Shown: positions 45,666 through 56,352, counted from the stretch's first letter. The stretch: 64,000 bases of DNA from Wolbachia endosymbiont (group A) of Rhinocyllus conicus (GCF_947250775.1 NZ_OX366349.1:1178001-1242000); one strand, 5' to 3'. Notes: generated by a model not told the origin, from the letters alone. Made by a program: numbers and translations.

Positions 45666-46994
45666 TTACTTGCCCACGCAAAAATTGCTAAACACACTAC
45701 TCAATATTTCCTCAACATTAATAATTCCAATCACCGCACCAAGTTCAAATGCAGCAAGCCTCAAATCTTCAGATATCAACTCAATTGGATTATCGATATT
45801 AAAACGTTGTAAATGTTCCAGTGCTTTCTGCATGTGACTCCTATGTCTTTGCCGAGTAATCACAGGAGTGTCTCTATCATGCCCAAATTTTTCCTCTGCC
45901 TTCTTTTTTATGAGAGAGATCAACTTGTTTGTACCTATTCCCTTTAAAATAGAAATAGGTAGAAAATCTACACCGCCAATCAGTATATTTCTGTCATTAA
46001 TTGCATCGTCAGCTTTGCTCAATACATAAATAGTATCGCTATTTACAACGTTGCAATTGATATTACAACGTTGTTCAAAAGGAAATAGTTCTATTCTTAG
46101 ATCAGCTTCAAAAGACCTCTTTTTTGCTCGACTTATGCCTTCTGATTCTATCGGGTCTGAACTCTCACGAATTCCAGCAGTATCAGAGAGAATGATTGGG
46201 TATCCGCCAATGTCAATATGAGCTTCAAGCACGTCTCTTGTTGTGCCTGCATATTCAGAAACAATAGCAATATCACGCTTGGCTAAGAAATTAAACAGAG
46301 TTGATTTACCGACATTTGGTTCACCAGTTATTACAATATGTAAACCCTCACGCAACCTTTCGCCCCGTCTATTATCATTTAAATGCTCTTGTATCAACTG
46401 CACGAGAGATTGCACTTCATTATTAATTTTTTTCAATTCACTTTTTTCTGCCCAAATGTCCTCTGGAAAGTCTATATATGCTTCGATTTTGGATTGTATC
46501 GTTATTAATCTTTGCCTCCAATTGCTGTATAGTCTCTCCAATTCTCCCGATATCTGCTTAATCGCTTGTTTAGCTTGCATTTTCGTCTCAGCATCAATTA
46601 AGTCTGCAATCCCTTCTATTTGCGTTAAGTCAAATTTACCATTTAGAAAGGCCCTAAGTGAGAATTCTCCAGGCCTGGCCATAACAAAAATTTTTGATAA
46701 TTCCTCCAAGATGATTTTTATGACTGCCTTGCTTCCATGCACTTGTAACTCTATAACGTTCTCGCCAGTGAAACTGTTTGGAGCAGGGAAATAGATGATT
46801 ATTCCATTATCTATCAATTGATTGGAATCATCATATAGATCAACTAAAGTAGCAAATCTTGGTTTAATTTCTTTCTTAATATGAAAATGATTTAAAGCTT
46901 TAAGCGCGTAGTTGCCTGAAATTCTGATTACTGCAACTCCTGACTTACCCAATACGGTCGATAAAGCGAAAATAGTTTCATTTGCGTTTGTCAT
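45666..46994 (-). CDS. mnmE: tRNA uridine-5-carboxymethylaminomethyl GTPase MnmE
   Basis: 442 residues. N-terminal folate-binding domain ([20 protein letters not shown]), helical domain, and G domain with [19 protein letters not shown] and SKAD. The C-terminal CVGK ends with the catalytic cysteine motif CxGK. With MnmG it modifies U34 of several tRNAs. It follows tRNA-Ser on the same strand and is divergent from nuoI, sharing the 213-bp region 46995-47207 for promoters. Complete. Confidence 0.95.
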   Translation of the reverse strand: MTNANETIFALSTVLGKSGVAVIRISGNYALKALNHFHIKKEIKPRFATLVDLYDDSNQLIDNGIIIYFPAPNSFTGENVIELQVHGSKAVIKIILEELSKIFVMARPGEFSLRAFLNGKFDLTQIEGIADLIDAETKMQAKQAIKQISGELERLYSNWRQRLITIQSKIEAYIDFPEDIWAEKSELKKINNEVQSLVQLIQEHLNDNRRGERLREGLHIVITGEPNVGKSTLFNFLAKRDIAIVSEYAGTTRDVLEAHIDIGGYPIILSDTAGIRESSDPIESEGISRAKKRSFEADLRIELFPFEQRCNINCNVVNSDTIYVLSKADDAINDRNILIGGVDFLPISILKGIGTNKLISLIKKKAEEKFGHDRDTPVITRQRHRSHMQKALEHLQRFNIDNPIELISEDLRLAAFELGAVIGIINVEEILSSVFSNFCVGK

Positions 46995-47207
46995 TATTTA
47001 TATAAACTACTTAGCAATATTACACTTAAGAAACCAAAATACCTAATTTGAAAATATTCAAAATTTTTATCTATCTTGCTAGTTTATAGTAATATCATAT
47101 TAATAAATACATTATATAAAAAACTGCAAAGGTCACTCAGGTGAAAATATTTATTTTGAAAACTGATAATATGATTTATAATTATCAACATAGGTTTTAA
47201 ATATTTT

Positions 47208-47690
47208 ATGCTCAAGAAATTAGCTTGGTATTGGTCTTTTGTAGAGTTAATTAAAGGGTTTGTTATTACATTAAAATATATGTTTAAGTCAAAGGTTACT
47301 TTGAGGTATCCTATGGAGAAGGGCCCTTTAAGTCCAAGGTTTCGTGGTGAGCATGCGTTGCGTAGGTATCCAAACGGTGAAGAACGATGCATAGCTTGTA
47401 AATTATGCGAAGTTATCTGCCCTGCTCAAGCAATAGTTATTGAAGCAGAGGAAAGAGAAGACGGTAGTCGTCGCACCACGCGCTATGATATTGATATGAC
47501 AAAATGCATATACTGCGGACTTTGCCAAGAGGCATGTCCAGTTGATGCAATTGTGGAGGGTCCTAACTTTGAATTTGCTACTGAAACAAGAGAGGAGCTA
47601 ATGTACAATAAAGAAAAGTTATTGCGTAATGGTGAAATTTGGGAGGACGCAATTGCACTCAGGTTAAAAAAGAATAGACCGTACTACTGA
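47208..47690 (+). CDS. nuoI: NADH-quinone oxidoreductase subunit I
   Basis: 160 residues with two 4Fe-4S ferredoxin motifs: [12 protein letters not shown] and [12 protein letters not shown]. An N-terminal hydrophobic helix region anchors it near the membrane arm. It carries electrons within complex I through clusters N6a and N6b. Separated from the nuoJ-N operon, as is usual in Wolbachia. The ribosome-binding site is weak. Directly followed by repeat and IS DNA. Confidence 0.95.
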   Translation: MLKKLAWYWSFVELIKGFVITLKYMFKSKVTLRYPMEKGPLSPRFRGEHALRRYPNGEERCIACKLCEVICPAQAIVIEAEEREDGSRRTTRYDIDMTKCIYCGLCQEACPVDAIVEGPNFEFATETREELMYNKEKLLRNGEIWEDAIALRLKKNRPYY

Positions 47691-47770
47691 TGTTAAAAAT
47701 TTATAGCTTTCAAATCATTCCTCTGTTACCCAGGTGCTGTTTTTCTGTCATTTCAGTGTTCCTTTTTTTG

Positions 47771-47795
47771 TCATCCCAGTGCGTGACACTGGGAT
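47771..47795. repeat. Palindromic repeat flanking the IS nest, left copy
   Basis: TCATCCCAGTGCGTGACACTGGGAT-type hairpin: arms ATCCCAGTG and CACTGGGAT. Its reverse complement occurs at about 49316-49341, so the two form outer arms around all IS DNA between them. Confidence 0.7.
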
Positions 47796-48121
47796 GGCTT
47801 TGTTGCATCGCTAGCTATGATGGATTAAAGATAAAAAAGATGGAGAATATCAGTAGCTTATTATTCTGGTATTTATAACAAGAACGGTCAGTGAATACCT
47901 AAATTTGAGTAAAAGAAATTTCACTACCACTCACTAATCCGGCTAAAATTCAAGAATTTCAATGCTTTAGCTATTTTCAATAGAATTAAGTTTATTAATA
48001 TAAATAATAAATTACTATTCTTAAATTTGATCAGATTGATTGCAAAAAAACAAGATTTTCAATAGGTTGCTTATAATCCTAGCTATAGTTAGCCTTTCAT
48101 AAGTAGCGATGCAACAAAGCC
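47796..48121. mobile_element. Short non-coding IS-derived element (MITE-like)
   Basis: Ends GGCTTTGTTGCATCGC (from 47796) and GCGATGCAACAAAGCC (to 48121) are perfect 16-bp inverted repeats. They differ at one position from the ends of the full element at 48229-49315. The 326-bp interior has no transposase, so this looks like a deletion derivative mobilised in trans. Confidence 0.7.
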
Positions 48122-48228
48122 CACTGGGATCCAGGTATAAAAATATTTGCAAATTGTGCAATGGACAACAGATTTTAGGAGCATACGTTAAACTAATTTC
48201 CATTATAAAAATAAGATGGATCCCAGTG

Positions 48229-49315
48229 GGCTTTGTTGCATAGCACCTTAAGCAGTGATGGTTTACGACAAATTTATGTAATGATTTCAAATTTAGCCAT
48301 ACCAATATCAGTGAATTTGTTGAGCAAATAGCACTTAATTAGTAATTCTTTTTCACGATTTACTTCAGATTTATTCCTAAAGCTAAATCCAAATACTTGC
48401 TTCAACCTTGAGAAAAATCCTTCTATGTAAGATCTCTTTCCATAAATTGCTTCCTTTTTCCACTCTTTTACACCATCTTGTCCATATAATTTTATTAACC
48501 TAATAGCAGCATTCCTGTCAGACATATAATCTATTTTTGAATGTTCTGCTGCATCCTTTTTTGGTAGAACTTTTGTCTTTATATCGTATTTCTTACACAA
48601 TTTATAAAGTTTGTGCCTATCGTATGCCCTATCTGCATATAATGCTTTTATTTTGTGCTGAAAATTAACTTCTTCAAGCAAATCGCAAGCTCCATAGTGG
48701 TCAGAGTAGACGCCATTACTGTATCTTGCAGCTATAGCTTTTTTACTATTCACACTTAACATAACATGTAACTTTCTTACTTGCTCGTAGCTTCGGTACT
48801 TTCTATCTGCACTGTTTTCCTTACTGTGGCCAGGAGTGTTACTGTAAATGCTGATACTTGTGCTATCTATGATAATTTCAATATTTTCCATGTTGCTTTT
48901 ATCAACCCTGCAATCATTTATCTTAATATTAAGTTTTTTAAACCTTCTTGATGCTTGTGAATAGCTGATAACTGCCAAATTTTTTCCTATTTGTTGCAGA
49001 TATCCTTTTATAAACCCCACCGTTTGTCTTAACCCAATTCTAAAAAGATTGACAATTATATGCACCAAAATTACGACTTTATCACTGTAAATATAGTTGC
49101 CGCCCTGCATTTTTGGACTATTTTCATACCAATTTTCGATAGCTTCATCGATGTAACGAAAAATATTTCCCCTTTTTTCAAGGAATTTGTTATATTCGTT
49201 TTGGTTACTGACTTTCATTTTCTGTGGCATATTTTTTCTTCAACAGTTAAATGGTTATTTATAATGAATTTTGTCAGTAGCCACCAGATTTTTTCGGTTG
49301 CTATGCAACAAAGCC
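48229..49315 (-). mobile_element. IS5-type insertion sequence, complete
   Basis: Terminal inverted repeats GGCTTTGTTGCATAGC (48229-48244) and GCTATGCAACAAAGCC (49300-49315), identical over 16 bp. They enclose one transposase gene. Length about 1.09 kb. It separates nuoI from thrS, together with the MITE-like element. Confidence 0.85.
48274..49230 (-). CDS. IS5-family DDE transposase
   Basis: 318 residues. DDE-type catalytic core: IIIDSTSISIYS (first D), ALYADRAYDRHKLY (second D) and KRSYIEGFFSRLKQVFGF (E, with the Y-(2)-R-(3)-E-(6)-K-type signature weakly matched). N-terminal DNA-binding helices. Full length with no internal stop, so it may be active. Family placement within IS5 is by pattern only. 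Confidence 0.85.
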   Translation of the reverse strand: MPQKMKVSNQNEYNKFLEKRGNIFRYIDEAIENWYENSPKMQGGNYIYSDKVVILVHIIVNLFRIGLRQTVGFIKGYLQQIGKNLAVISYSQASRRFKKLNIKINDCRVDKSNMENIEIIIDSTSISIYSNTPGHSKENSADRKYRSYEQVRKLHVMLSVNSKKAIAARYSNGVYSDHYGACDLLEEVNFQHKIKALYADRAYDRHKLYKLCKKYDIKTKVLPKKDAAEHSKIDYMSDRNAAIRLIKLYGQDGVKEWKKEAIYGKRSYIEGFFSRLKQVFGFSFRNKSEVNREKELLIKCYLLNKFTDIGMAKFEIIT

Positions 49316-49341
49316 ATCCCAGTGTCACGCACTGGGATGAC
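49316..49341. repeat. Palindromic repeat flanking the IS nest, right copy
   Basis: ATCCCAGTGTCACGCACTGGGAT-type hairpin, arms ATCCCAGTG and CACTGGGAT. It is the reverse complement of the left copy at 47771-47795. The following TGAC matches the mirrored GTCA on the left. Confidence 0.7.
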
Positions 49342-49371
49342 AAAGAGAGGGTTAGACAAAAGGGTCGATAA

Positions 49372-51273
49372 ATGATTAAAATTACTTTTCCAGCTGAAAA
49401 AAGAATAGAAGAATATGACGATAAAGTCACTGGCTTTGATATATTACAACTGGATGCTTTGAAAGAAGCAGTTGCATTGAAAGTAAACGGTGAGTTGTAT
49501 GATCTCTCACGTGAAATTGAATCTGATACAGAGATAGAGGTGATACAACTGAGTGACGAAGTGGGTTTGGACATAATAAGGCATGATGCTGCTCATATAA
49601 TGGCCCAGGCAGTGAAAGAGCTCTTTCCTAATACTCAGATTACTATTGGCCCAACAATTCAGGACGGTTTTTACTATGATTTTGCTACAGATCGTACCTT
49701 CACTACGGATGATCTTGCTGCAATAGAAAAGAAAATGAAAGAGATTGTAAAAAGTAATCACAGATTTGTTCGAGAGGTTTGGACTCGCAAGCAGGCAGTT
49801 GATTTCTTTAGTGGTATAGGCGAAAAATATAAGGTTGAAATTATATCCTCTATATCAGAGAGTGAAAACCTAACTGTTTATAGACAAGGCGATTTTGTTG
49901 ACTTATGCCGCGGTCCACATTCTCCTTCAACTGGCAGAGTCAAAGCGTTTAAGCTTATGAAAGTTGCAGGAGCATACTGGCGTGGTGATTCTAAGGGTCC
50001 AATGTTACAGCGAATATATGGCACCGCATGGAGAAATAAGGATGAATTAAACGCTTACCTTGAGTGTCTCAAAGAAGCAGAAAAACGTGATCACCGCAAA
50101 ATTGCTAAGGATATGGATTTATTTCACATCCAAGAGGAAGCTGTCGGGCAGGTTTTTTGGCATGAACAAGGATATACTCTATATAATGTTCTTGAGTCTT
50201 ACATCAGAAAGAAGCTAATAAATAATGGCTATTTTGAGGTAAAAACCCCTATTTTAGTAAGCAAGGAACTGTGGGAAAAGTCGGGACATTGGGATAAATT
50301 TCGTGAAAATATGTTCATTGTTGATGAATCTGAAAGCAAAAAGCTAGCAATAAAACCTATGAATTGTCCTTGTCATGTGCAGATTTTTAATTCTCACACC
50401 AGAAGCTATCGTGATCTACCAATACGTATGGCAGAGTTTGGTACATGCCATAGAAATGAAAGCTCAGGCTCATTGCACGGACTGATGCGAGTGCGTGGTT
50501 TTACGCAAGACGATGCACACATTTTTTGTATGGAAGAACAAGTAAATTCTGAAACTGTAAAGTTTTGTGACCTTTTAAAAGAAGTATATTCAGAGCTTGG
50601 ATTCAATGAAATTTCTGTGAAATTTTCAGACCGTCCAGATATTAGAGCCGGTAATGATGAAGTGTGGGATAGAGCTGAAAAAGCGCTGCTTGAAGCCATT
50701 AAAGAAGCGGGCTTGAGTTATGAACTGAGCCCTGGTGAAGGTGCATTTTATGGTCCAAAGTTAGAGTTCGTTTTGAAAGACGCAGTAGGCAGAAATTGGC
50801 AATGTGGAACATTACAAGTTGATTTCATTTTACCAGAACGTCTGGGAGCTTTTTATATAGGGGCAGATGGGCACAAGCATCACCCTGTCATGTTACATAG
50901 GGCAATTCTTGGGACTTTTGAGCGTTTTATCGGAATTTTGATAGAAAATTATGCAGGAAAATTTCCAGTTTGGCTTGCTCCAACGCAACTTGCTATTCTG
51001 ACCATTACAAATGAAGCTGACGGTTACGCCACAGAAATTAGCAATATTTTAAAAGAACAAGGTGTGAGAGTCAAGACTGATTTGACCAATGAAAAAATTA
51101 GTTATAAGATACGTTTGCATAGTTCAAACAAGGTTCCTATATTATGGATTATAGGCAAAAATGAAGTTACAAGTAAAACTGTGTCAGTGAGAAATTTAGG
51201 ATCAGAAAGACAGGAGTCTTTTTCTTTGGAAAAGGCTACTGAATCGCTGTTAAAAAGTATTAATTTGAATTAA
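49372..51273 (+). CDS. thrS: Threonine-tRNA ligase
   Basis: 633 residues. N-terminal TGS domain (about 1-60), editing domain with [11 protein letters not shown], then the class II catalytic core: motif 2 [26 protein letters not shown] (given in two parts: [12 protein letters not shown] and [11 protein letters not shown]), and motif 3 near [20 protein letters not shown]. The C-terminal anticodon-binding domain runs from about 535. It charges tRNA-Thr. Its upstream region is now IS-derived DNA, so its promoter must lie within about 50 bp or come from the insertion. infC follows 12 nt later. Confidence 0.95.
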   Translation: MIKITFPAEKRIEEYDDKVTGFDILQLDALKEAVALKVNGELYDLSREIESDTEIEVIQLSDEVGLDIIRHDAAHIMAQAVKELFPNTQITIGPTIQDGFYYDFATDRTFTTDDLAAIEKKMKEIVKSNHRFVREVWTRKQAVDFFSGIGEKYKVEIISSISESENLTVYRQGDFVDLCRGPHSPSTGRVKAFKLMKVAGAYWRGDSKGPMLQRIYGTAWRNKDELNAYLECLKEAEKRDHRKIAKDMDLFHIQEEAVGQVFWHEQGYTLYNVLESYIRKKLINNGYFEVKTPILVSKELWEKSGHWDKFRENMFIVDESESKKLAIKPMNCPCHVQIFNSHTRSYRDLPIRMAEFGTCHRNESSGSLHGLMRVRGFTQDDAHIFCMEEQVNSETVKFCDLLKEVYSELGFNEISVKFSDRPDIRAGNDEVWDRAEKALLEAIKEAGLSYELSPGEGAFYGPKLEFVLKDAVGRNWQCGTLQVDFILPERLGAFYIGADGHKHHPVMLHRAILGTFERFIGILIENYAGKFPVWLAPTQLAILTITNEADGYATEISNILKEQGVRVKTDLTNEKISYKIRLHSSNKVPILWIIGKNEVTSKTVSVRNLGSERQESFSLEKATESLLKSINLN

Positions 51274-51285
51274 GGGAGTTAAAGT

Positions 51286-51804
51286 TTGCAAGTTAAAAAG
51301 AACAATAAAAACAGAATTAATGGATTCATCACAGCTAAGGAGGTACGCTTAGTTGATCATAGTGGTGAAATGGTCGGAATCGTGCCAATAGAACGAGCTT
51401 TGGAATGTGCACAGGGTGTTGGTTTAGACTTGGTGGAAATTGCACCTGATTCAACCCCTCCAGTATGTAAAATTCTGGATTATAGCAAACAAAAGTATGA
51501 TATAAAAAAGAAAGCAAGTGAAGCAAAAAAGAAACAAAAAACATTAACTATAAAAGAAATTAAACTGGGTCCTAATATTGGTGATCACGACTACGAAACA
51601 AAATTGCGTCAAGCAAGAGACTTACTTGCCCACGGACATAAAATCAAAGTTACAATGAGATTTAAGGGCAGAGAGCTTATAAACACTGAAGTCGGACTGG
51701 AAAAATTAGAACGGCTAATTAGAGACACTGAAGATATTGCAAAGGTAGAATTGGCACCTAAAAGAGAAGGGAATCAATATTTTTTAGCTCTGGTTGCTAA
51801 GTAG
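51286..51804 (+). CDS. infC: Translation initiation factor IF-3
   Basis: 172 residues from TTG 51286, with GGGAG about 9 nt upstream. N-domain contains GLDLVEIAPDSTPPVCKILD. The C-domain KEIKLGPNIGDHDYETKLRQ is diagnostic. It keeps ribosomal subunits apart and checks start codons. The rare start codon fits the known habit of infC using non-AUG starts for self-regulation. It sits just after thrS, the conserved order in many bacteria. Confidence 0.95.
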   Translation: MQVKKNNKNRINGFITAKEVRLVDHSGEMVGIVPIERALECAQGVGLDLVEIAPDSTPPVCKILDYSKQKYDIKKKASEAKKKQKTLTIKEIKLGPNIGDHDYETKLRQARDLLAHGHKIKVTMRFKGRELINTEVGLEKLERLIRDTEDIAKVELAPKREGNQYFLALVAK

Positions 51805-51832
51805 CAAAACGGCTTAAGAAGTATAAGTAGAG

Positions 51833-53086
51833 TTAAATTATCGCTCTCTCTTTGATAACATGGCGAAAATGTCTTATTAATCCTTGAATCGGCCAAGCTG
51901 CAGCATCACCAAGCGCGCAAATTGTATGTCCTTCTATTTGAGTTGTAAGGTCAAGCAGCTTATCTATTTCATCAGGCTTAATATCTCCTGCCACCATCCT
52001 CTTCATAATCCTCCACATCCATCCAGTACCTTCACGGCATGGTGTGCATTGTCCACAGGACTCATGCATGTAAAAGTGTGATAACCTCTCTATTGCAGCT
52101 ATTATATCAGTTGATTTATCCATCACTATTACAGCAGCAGTACCAAGCCCTGATTGTGCGGTTCTTAATGAATCAAAATCCATTTCAATAGTATCGCATA
52201 TAGATTTTGGAATTAATGGCACTGAAGACCCACCAGGTATTACAGCAAGTAAATTATCCCAACCCCCTCGCACTCCACCTGCGTATTTTTCAATCAATTC
52301 ACGTAGTGGAATTCCGAGCTCTTCTTCAACATTACACGGGTTGTTTACATGTCCTGAAATACAAAAAATCTTAGTACCAGTATTATTTGGTTTACCAAGA
52401 GATGCAAACCATTCTCCTCCGCGATTTAGAATATCTGGAACCATGGCTATAGTTTCAACGTTGTTTATTGTGGTTGGACAGCCAAAAAGTCCAACACCTG
52501 CGGGAAATGGAGGTTTCATGCGAGGAAAGCCCTTTTTTCCTTCAATTGATTCGAGTTGAGCTGTTTCTTCCCCACATATGTAAGCTCCTGCACCCCTATG
52601 GATAAACACATCAAGATCATAACCTGATTTGCAGGCATTTTTTCCAATTAAGTTTTCTTTATAGGCTTCCTCAAGTGCTTTTTTTAGAACTAAATATTCA
52701 TTATAAAATTCACCCCTGATATAAATATACGCAACTGATGCGCTGATCGCTTTGCCGGCTAGGAGAATTCCCTCAAGTAACTTATGTGGCTCATATCGCA
52801 ATATATCTCTATCTTTACATGTACCAGGTTCTGACTCATCTGCATTGACTACTAAATATGCTTTTGGGAGATTTTTGGGCATAAAGCTCCACTTAAGGCC
52901 GGTGGAAAATCCTGCACCCCCTCGACCTCTCAAACCAGATTTCTTTACTTCATCAATGATCTTTTCTGATCCTAAATCTAGTAACTCCTTTGTTTTTTGC
53001 CAGCTACCACGTTTTTTTGCACCCTTAAGTAGTGGAGTTTCTTTACCATTTAGGTTGGTGAATATTTTGTCTTGTTCTTTTAGCAT
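51833..53086 (-). CDS. nuoF: NADH-quinone oxidoreductase subunit F
   Basis: 417 residues from ATG 53084-53086 ([14 protein letters not shown]). NADH/FMN site [18 protein letters not shown], second nucleotide stretch [20 protein letters not shown] (20 residues), and 4Fe-4S ligands [10 protein letters not shown] plus a later C in TICALGD. It accepts electrons from NADH in complex I. The frame is open upstream through tRNA-Lys, but those codons are tRNA. It starts 20 nt after the tRNA on the same strand, so the two are probably one transcript. Convergent with infC. Confidence 0.95.
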   Translation of the reverse strand: MLKEQDKIFTNLNGKETPLLKGAKKRGSWQKTKELLDLGSEKIIDEVKKSGLRGRGGAGFSTGLKWSFMPKNLPKAYLVVNADESEPGTCKDRDILRYEPHKLLEGILLAGKAISASVAYIYIRGEFYNEYLVLKKALEEAYKENLIGKNACKSGYDLDVFIHRGAGAYICGEETAQLESIEGKKGFPRMKPPFPAGVGLFGCPTTINNVETIAMVPDILNRGGEWFASLGKPNNTGTKIFCISGHVNNPCNVEEELGIPLRELIEKYAGGVRGGWDNLLAVIPGGSSVPLIPKSICDTIEMDFDSLRTAQSGLGTAAVIVMDKSTDIIAAIERLSHFYMHESCGQCTPCREGTGWMWRIMKRMVAGDIKPDEIDKLLDLTTQIEGHTICALGDAAAWPIQGLIRHFRHVIKERAII

Positions 53087-53105
53087 GTTTTTCAAAATTT
53101 GTGAG

Positions 53106-53178
53106 TGATCCCGACGCGATTCGAACGCGTGACCCACTGATTAAAAGTCAGTTGCTCTACCGGCTGAGCTACGGGATC
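53106..53178 (-). tRNA. tRNA-Lys (anticodon TTT)
   Basis: 73 nt on the minus strand starting GATCCCGTAGCTCAGCCGG. The acceptor GATCCCG pairs with CGGGATC, discriminator A. Anticodon arm CTGACTTTTAATCAG gives TTT. T-arm GCGTTCGAATCGC. CCA is not encoded. Confidence 0.97.
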
Positions 53179-53612
53179 ATTTCATTTTTCAGCTATACTA
53201 AACATCAATACAGTTTTTATCCGTTTTAATCAAACTAAAATTTTCATGTGTGGTTAAGTAAATTATATAATATACTGCGTTAGTGATAATTTAGTTAAAA
53301 AATCTATGGATAATTTAAAAAATTTTTAAAGGAAAACTTCTTGTTAATTTTCAGTTCACAGATTTATTTGGATGGTGTGAAGTATAACGCTAAGGAGACA
53401 AGAAAAATAGAAAACTGTATATACCCTGCAGAATTTGTGCACTATTATAATGCTTAGCAATAGCCTATAGCTAACACGTCATACCGCCGCGGCGCTAACA
53501 CGTAGCGGAATGACGGTTTTTCAAATTGTCAGTAAATCTAAGTTAGTTTAGCTATAACAGATAAATATTTCTTGCATTTCAGCCTGAGTGATTTATGCTT
53601 TAAGCAAGAATT
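53179..53612. other. Intergenic region with a degenerate palindromic repeat
   Basis: About 430 bp without a gene. A single unit of the palindrome family seen at 43290-43915 lies at 53478-53515 (GTCATACCGCCGCGG, then GCTAACACGTAGCGGAATGACGG). The rest is AT-rich and holds the promoters of the two flanking tRNAs. Confidence 0.55.
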
Positions 53613-53688
53613 GGGGGCATAGCTCAGCTGGTAGAGCATCTGTTTTGCACGCAGAAGGTCAGCGGTTCGATCCCGCTTGCCTCCACCA
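53613..53688 (+). tRNA. tRNA-Ala (anticodon TGC), CCA encoded
   Basis: Starts GGGGGCATAGCTCAGCTGG. The acceptor GGGGGCA pairs with TGCCTCC (one G-T pair), discriminator A at 53685, then an encoded CCA (53686-53688). Anticodon loop TTTGCAC gives TGC. T-arm GCGGTTCGATCCCGC. Confidence 0.97.
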
Positions 53689-53876
53689 GTCTATATTAGC
53701 TCTAGCCGCCACAAAACCTGTCAAAGCAGCTTATTTTAATCTATGAGGGTTTTATACTATTTTCCTGAAAATCCCTATTTCTTTTCATAACTTTTCTCTA
53801 TGCAAGTAATGTTTGTTATTATAATTCTGATATATATCAACTTAACAATAAATTAATCAATAAATGTTAGAATAGC

Positions 53877-53882
53877 TATAAT
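53877..53882 (+). promoter_or_regulatory. Possible -10 box for the 12-residue-repeat gene
   Basis: A perfect TATAAT at 53877-53882, 22 nt before ATG 53904. The best -35 candidate, TTAATC at 18 nt spacing, is poor. The start codon has no strong ribosome-binding site (GGTAATACTC). Confidence 0.4.
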
Positions 53883-53903
53883 TAAATTTATTAGGTAATA
53901 CTC

Positions 53904-55478
53904 ATGAGTGGAAAAAAACATGTTTTTAAGATGGTGCCTGGAAAAGAGGTGCTTAAAGACCAAGTTAGACATAACATAGATTGGTCTAGAACGCATCGTA
54001 CACCTGTTAAAAAAGTTGAGCTTGTACCACTGGATGATAAAAATGATGTAGTACTAAACTTACCTGCAAAATTTTGCGGCGATCTTTGCCGAGACCATTT
54101 CATATGCATAGAGGAAAATGAAGAAGGTCTGGCAAGCAAGGCAGAACACGATTCTAGCTCAGATTATGTAAACAATAAGTATGCATTTGTATATTACGGT
54201 AATACATTAGCTAAGTTATCAATCGCAACAAATTTTGTGAAGGGTATGGTCATTAGTGGTTGTAGGAGTACTGTTGGGTCGGAACAACTGAAATACCAAT
54301 ATGTAACATGGGAAGAGTCAGATACTGGTAACAATAAATATTATTTTTCAGACAAGAAAGGAAATATAATCGATTCACCTGACAATGAAGCATTACAAGA
54401 CATTATGTTATACTGCGGTGAGAGACAGATGATAAGAGATATAATACTATCCAATATACCAGAGAGTATACTACTATCAAACGCATTTGCCAAAATTTTT
54501 GCTGAGGACCTAACAGAAAACCAATTAAAGACTTTTGCCAATACTCTTAGTAACGAGCAATTGCAGGTCCTTGCACAGAATTTAACAGATAATCAACTGC
54601 AAAAAATAATTCCTGAACTAAATTCAAACCAACTGCAGGCTTTAGCAGAGAACTTAACAGATGCACAATTCCGAGCTTTAGTGGATCATCTAACCAACCA
54701 CCAATTACAAACCCTCGTTCAGGAACTAAATCCAGAAAAATTACAAATAATAGTTCCTCTTTTAGATAAAGATCAGCTTACAAACCTAGTGAAAGACTTA
54801 AATCTAGACCAAGTAAAAGAAATTTTACCTCACATAAAAATGGATCAGTTCAGGGTGATTATCAGTACAATAAGCAATGATCAGTTTGTAGAATTAATAA
54901 AAGATGCAGATGAGAAAATTTTAAACACTCTTTTTGATGAAGCGTTGAAAGATCGACTTCCAATCCTAGTACACAATTTAGAAGGAGATAGATTACATGA
55001 TTTAATTAATAAGCTAGACCACAAGAAACTTGCAATAGTAGCTCGAGATTTAACTGATCCTAATAAGATTCAGATTATCATTAAGTCTTTAGTTGATAAC
55101 CCAGAAAAACTTCAAGCTTTTGCTCGCAATATGTCTAATGAGCAGTTTAAAGAACTTTTGGATAACATAGGCGCAGAAGAGCTTAAAGACATCATTCACA
55201 AACTGCCTTATGAGAAAGTGACAGCTGTGATTGGTGATCTTGGCAACCAAGATCAGTCTAAAGCTATTATTGATGCATTAAAAGAGAAGTTTGATGAACA
55301 AAACAAGAAACAAGAGGAAATGAAAGAAAAACTTGAAGAACTTAAGGAATTGCTGGAAGGTGATGATATAGTTAACCCCAATCAATTTAGCTATCAACAT
55401 TCTTCTGTAGTAAATGAAGAGTATTACCTTAACAGTAATGATGCTTATACTGTTCAGGATTACTCCATATCTGTTTAG
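53904..55478 (+). CDS. Solenoid protein with 12-residue tandem repeats, unknown function
   Basis: 524 residues. Residues about 195-460 hold some 20 repeats of 12 residues, pattern L(T/S)xxQLxxLxxx: LTENQLKTFANT, LSNEQLQVLAQN, LTDNQLQKIIPE, LNSNQLQALAEN. The first nine are in perfect register; later ones drift. This predicts a stack of short helices. The N-terminal 190 residues form a separate domain with KFCGDLCRDHF and two more cysteines. A coiled coil (EQNKKQEEMKEKLEELKELL) and a short tail end it. No signal peptide or membrane helix. Two small genes with similar spacing follow and may be partners. I do not recognise the family. Confidence 0.8.
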   Translation: MSGKKHVFKMVPGKEVLKDQVRHNIDWSRTHRTPVKKVELVPLDDKNDVVLNLPAKFCGDLCRDHFICIEENEEGLASKAEHDSSSDYVNNKYAFVYYGNTLAKLSIATNFVKGMVISGCRSTVGSEQLKYQYVTWEESDTGNNKYYFSDKKGNIIDSPDNEALQDIMLYCGERQMIRDIILSNIPESILLSNAFAKIFAEDLTENQLKTFANTLSNEQLQVLAQNLTDNQLQKIIPELNSNQLQALAENLTDAQFRALVDHLTNHQLQTLVQELNPEKLQIIVPLLDKDQLTNLVKDLNLDQVKEILPHIKMDQFRVIISTISNDQFVELIKDADEKILNTLFDEALKDRLPILVHNLEGDRLHDLINKLDHKKLAIVARDLTDPNKIQIIIKSLVDNPEKLQAFARNMSNEQFKELLDNIGAEELKDIIHKLPYEKVTAVIGDLGNQDQSKAIIDALKEKFDEQNKKQEEMKEKLEELKELLEGDDIVNPNQFSYQHSSVVNEEYYLNSNDAYTVQDYSISV

Positions 55479-55540
55479 CAGATTACAGAAGATAATGAAT
55501 AACATTATTTTTAATATTATTATTTAAGGAGTTAATAAAC

Positions 55541-55855
55541 ATGAATAATTCAACAGAAGATAAAAATTTTAATGTGGAGTTAATTGAGGCACCATTAAAA
55601 GAGATAACAGGAACTAAAGGGATGGTAAAAGCTGACACATTTGTAGAATCAGTCAATCCCATAATAAAACATATCAATAATGTAGTAAGCCAAACCACAC
55701 AGCATTTATCTACAATAAAGAAGGAAATTGGTGATAAAGATTCAGGTTTAATTGGGAAAATCGATAAATTGAGAGATGAAGTAGATTCATTCACGGATTC
55801 TGACATAACAAATCCCAACACCTTTTTTTCTCCAGAGTTAAATCCACTAGGATAG
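55541..55855 (+). CDS. Small unknown protein, partner 1 of the solenoid gene
   Basis: 104 residues, ATG 55541 with AAGGAG upstream (spacing about 9). Begins MNNSTEDKNFNVELIEAPLK, has a predicted coiled coil in the centre (VSQTTQHLSTIKKEIGDKDS) and ends proline/asparagine-rich. The next gene starts with a similar MNNS sequence and also has a central coiled coil, so the two may be distant paralogues. A strong hairpin terminator follows. No family recognised. Confidence 0.7.
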   Translation: MNNSTEDKNFNVELIEAPLKEITGTKGMVKADTFVESVNPIIKHINNVVSQTTQHLSTIKKEIGDKDSGLIGKIDKLRDEVDSFTDSDITNPNTFFSPELNPLG

Positions 55856-55888
55856 AAAATAGCTAATAATTAGCAAAAATAAGAAAAA

Positions 55889-55917
55889 GTAATAGCCCAC
55901 TGGGCTATTACTTTTTT
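55889..55917 (+). terminator. Rho-independent terminator
   Basis: Stem GTAATAGCCC (55889-55898) with GGGCTATTAC (55902-55911), a perfect 10-bp stem and 3-nt loop, then six T (55912-55917). Confidence 0.9.
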
Positions 55918-55978
55918 CACATACCATTTCAATGTAGCTGAATTGATTTTAAAATTATAATTTTTTATAGGAGTTAGC

Positions 55979-56347
55979 ATGAATAATAGTAAACAAGAAA
56001 GCAAAAGCGAACTTAAAGTAATAAGCAAAATAGAAGTTAACACCAAACCTAAAGGTTATGATGAAACAGTTGCGCGAAATCCAGCGCAGCTTGGTTATGT
56101 CCACAAAGCTTTAGATAAATTAATCGCAGAGCTGAACACGAAATTCGTTCCTGAATTGGATGATGTATTGCATAACAATAGCAACTCTATCAGTCAATTA
56201 AATGACATGCTAACAGAAGAAAGGAGTAAGCTTGACGAGCTAATAAAAGATCTCAGTGATTTAAAACAAGCTTTAGACGATATTGCTCCTCCACCAGCAT
56301 CTCCTCCATTATTCCATATTACTGGTGAAGAGAACGGATTGCTTTAA
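55979..56347 (+). CDS. Small unknown protein, partner 2 of the solenoid gene
   Basis: 122 residues, ATG 55979 with AGGAG upstream. Begins MNNSKQESKSELKVISKIEV. A central helical region (LDKLIAELNTKFVPELDDVL) is followed by a coiled coil (MLTEERSKLDELIKDLSDLK), a proline-rich stretch (PPPASPP) and a short end. Layout is like the 55541 gene. It has its own upstream region and a downstream hairpin, so each may form its own transcript. No family recognised. Confidence 0.7.
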   Translation: MNNSKQESKSELKVISKIEVNTKPKGYDETVARNPAQLGYVHKALDKLIAELNTKFVPELDDVLHNNSNSISQLNDMLTEERSKLDELIKDLSDLKQALDDIAPPPASPPLFHITGEENGLL

Positions 56348-56352
56348 TAAAA

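Noticed and set aside
47690..47878. Small open frame after nuoI
   Set aside because: It consists mostly of the palindromic repeat and the left end of the MITE-like element.
51833..53137. Longer nuoF starting inside tRNA-Lys
   Set aside because: The extra residues are encoded by tRNA sequence; ATG 53086 gives the normal NuoF N-terminus and length.
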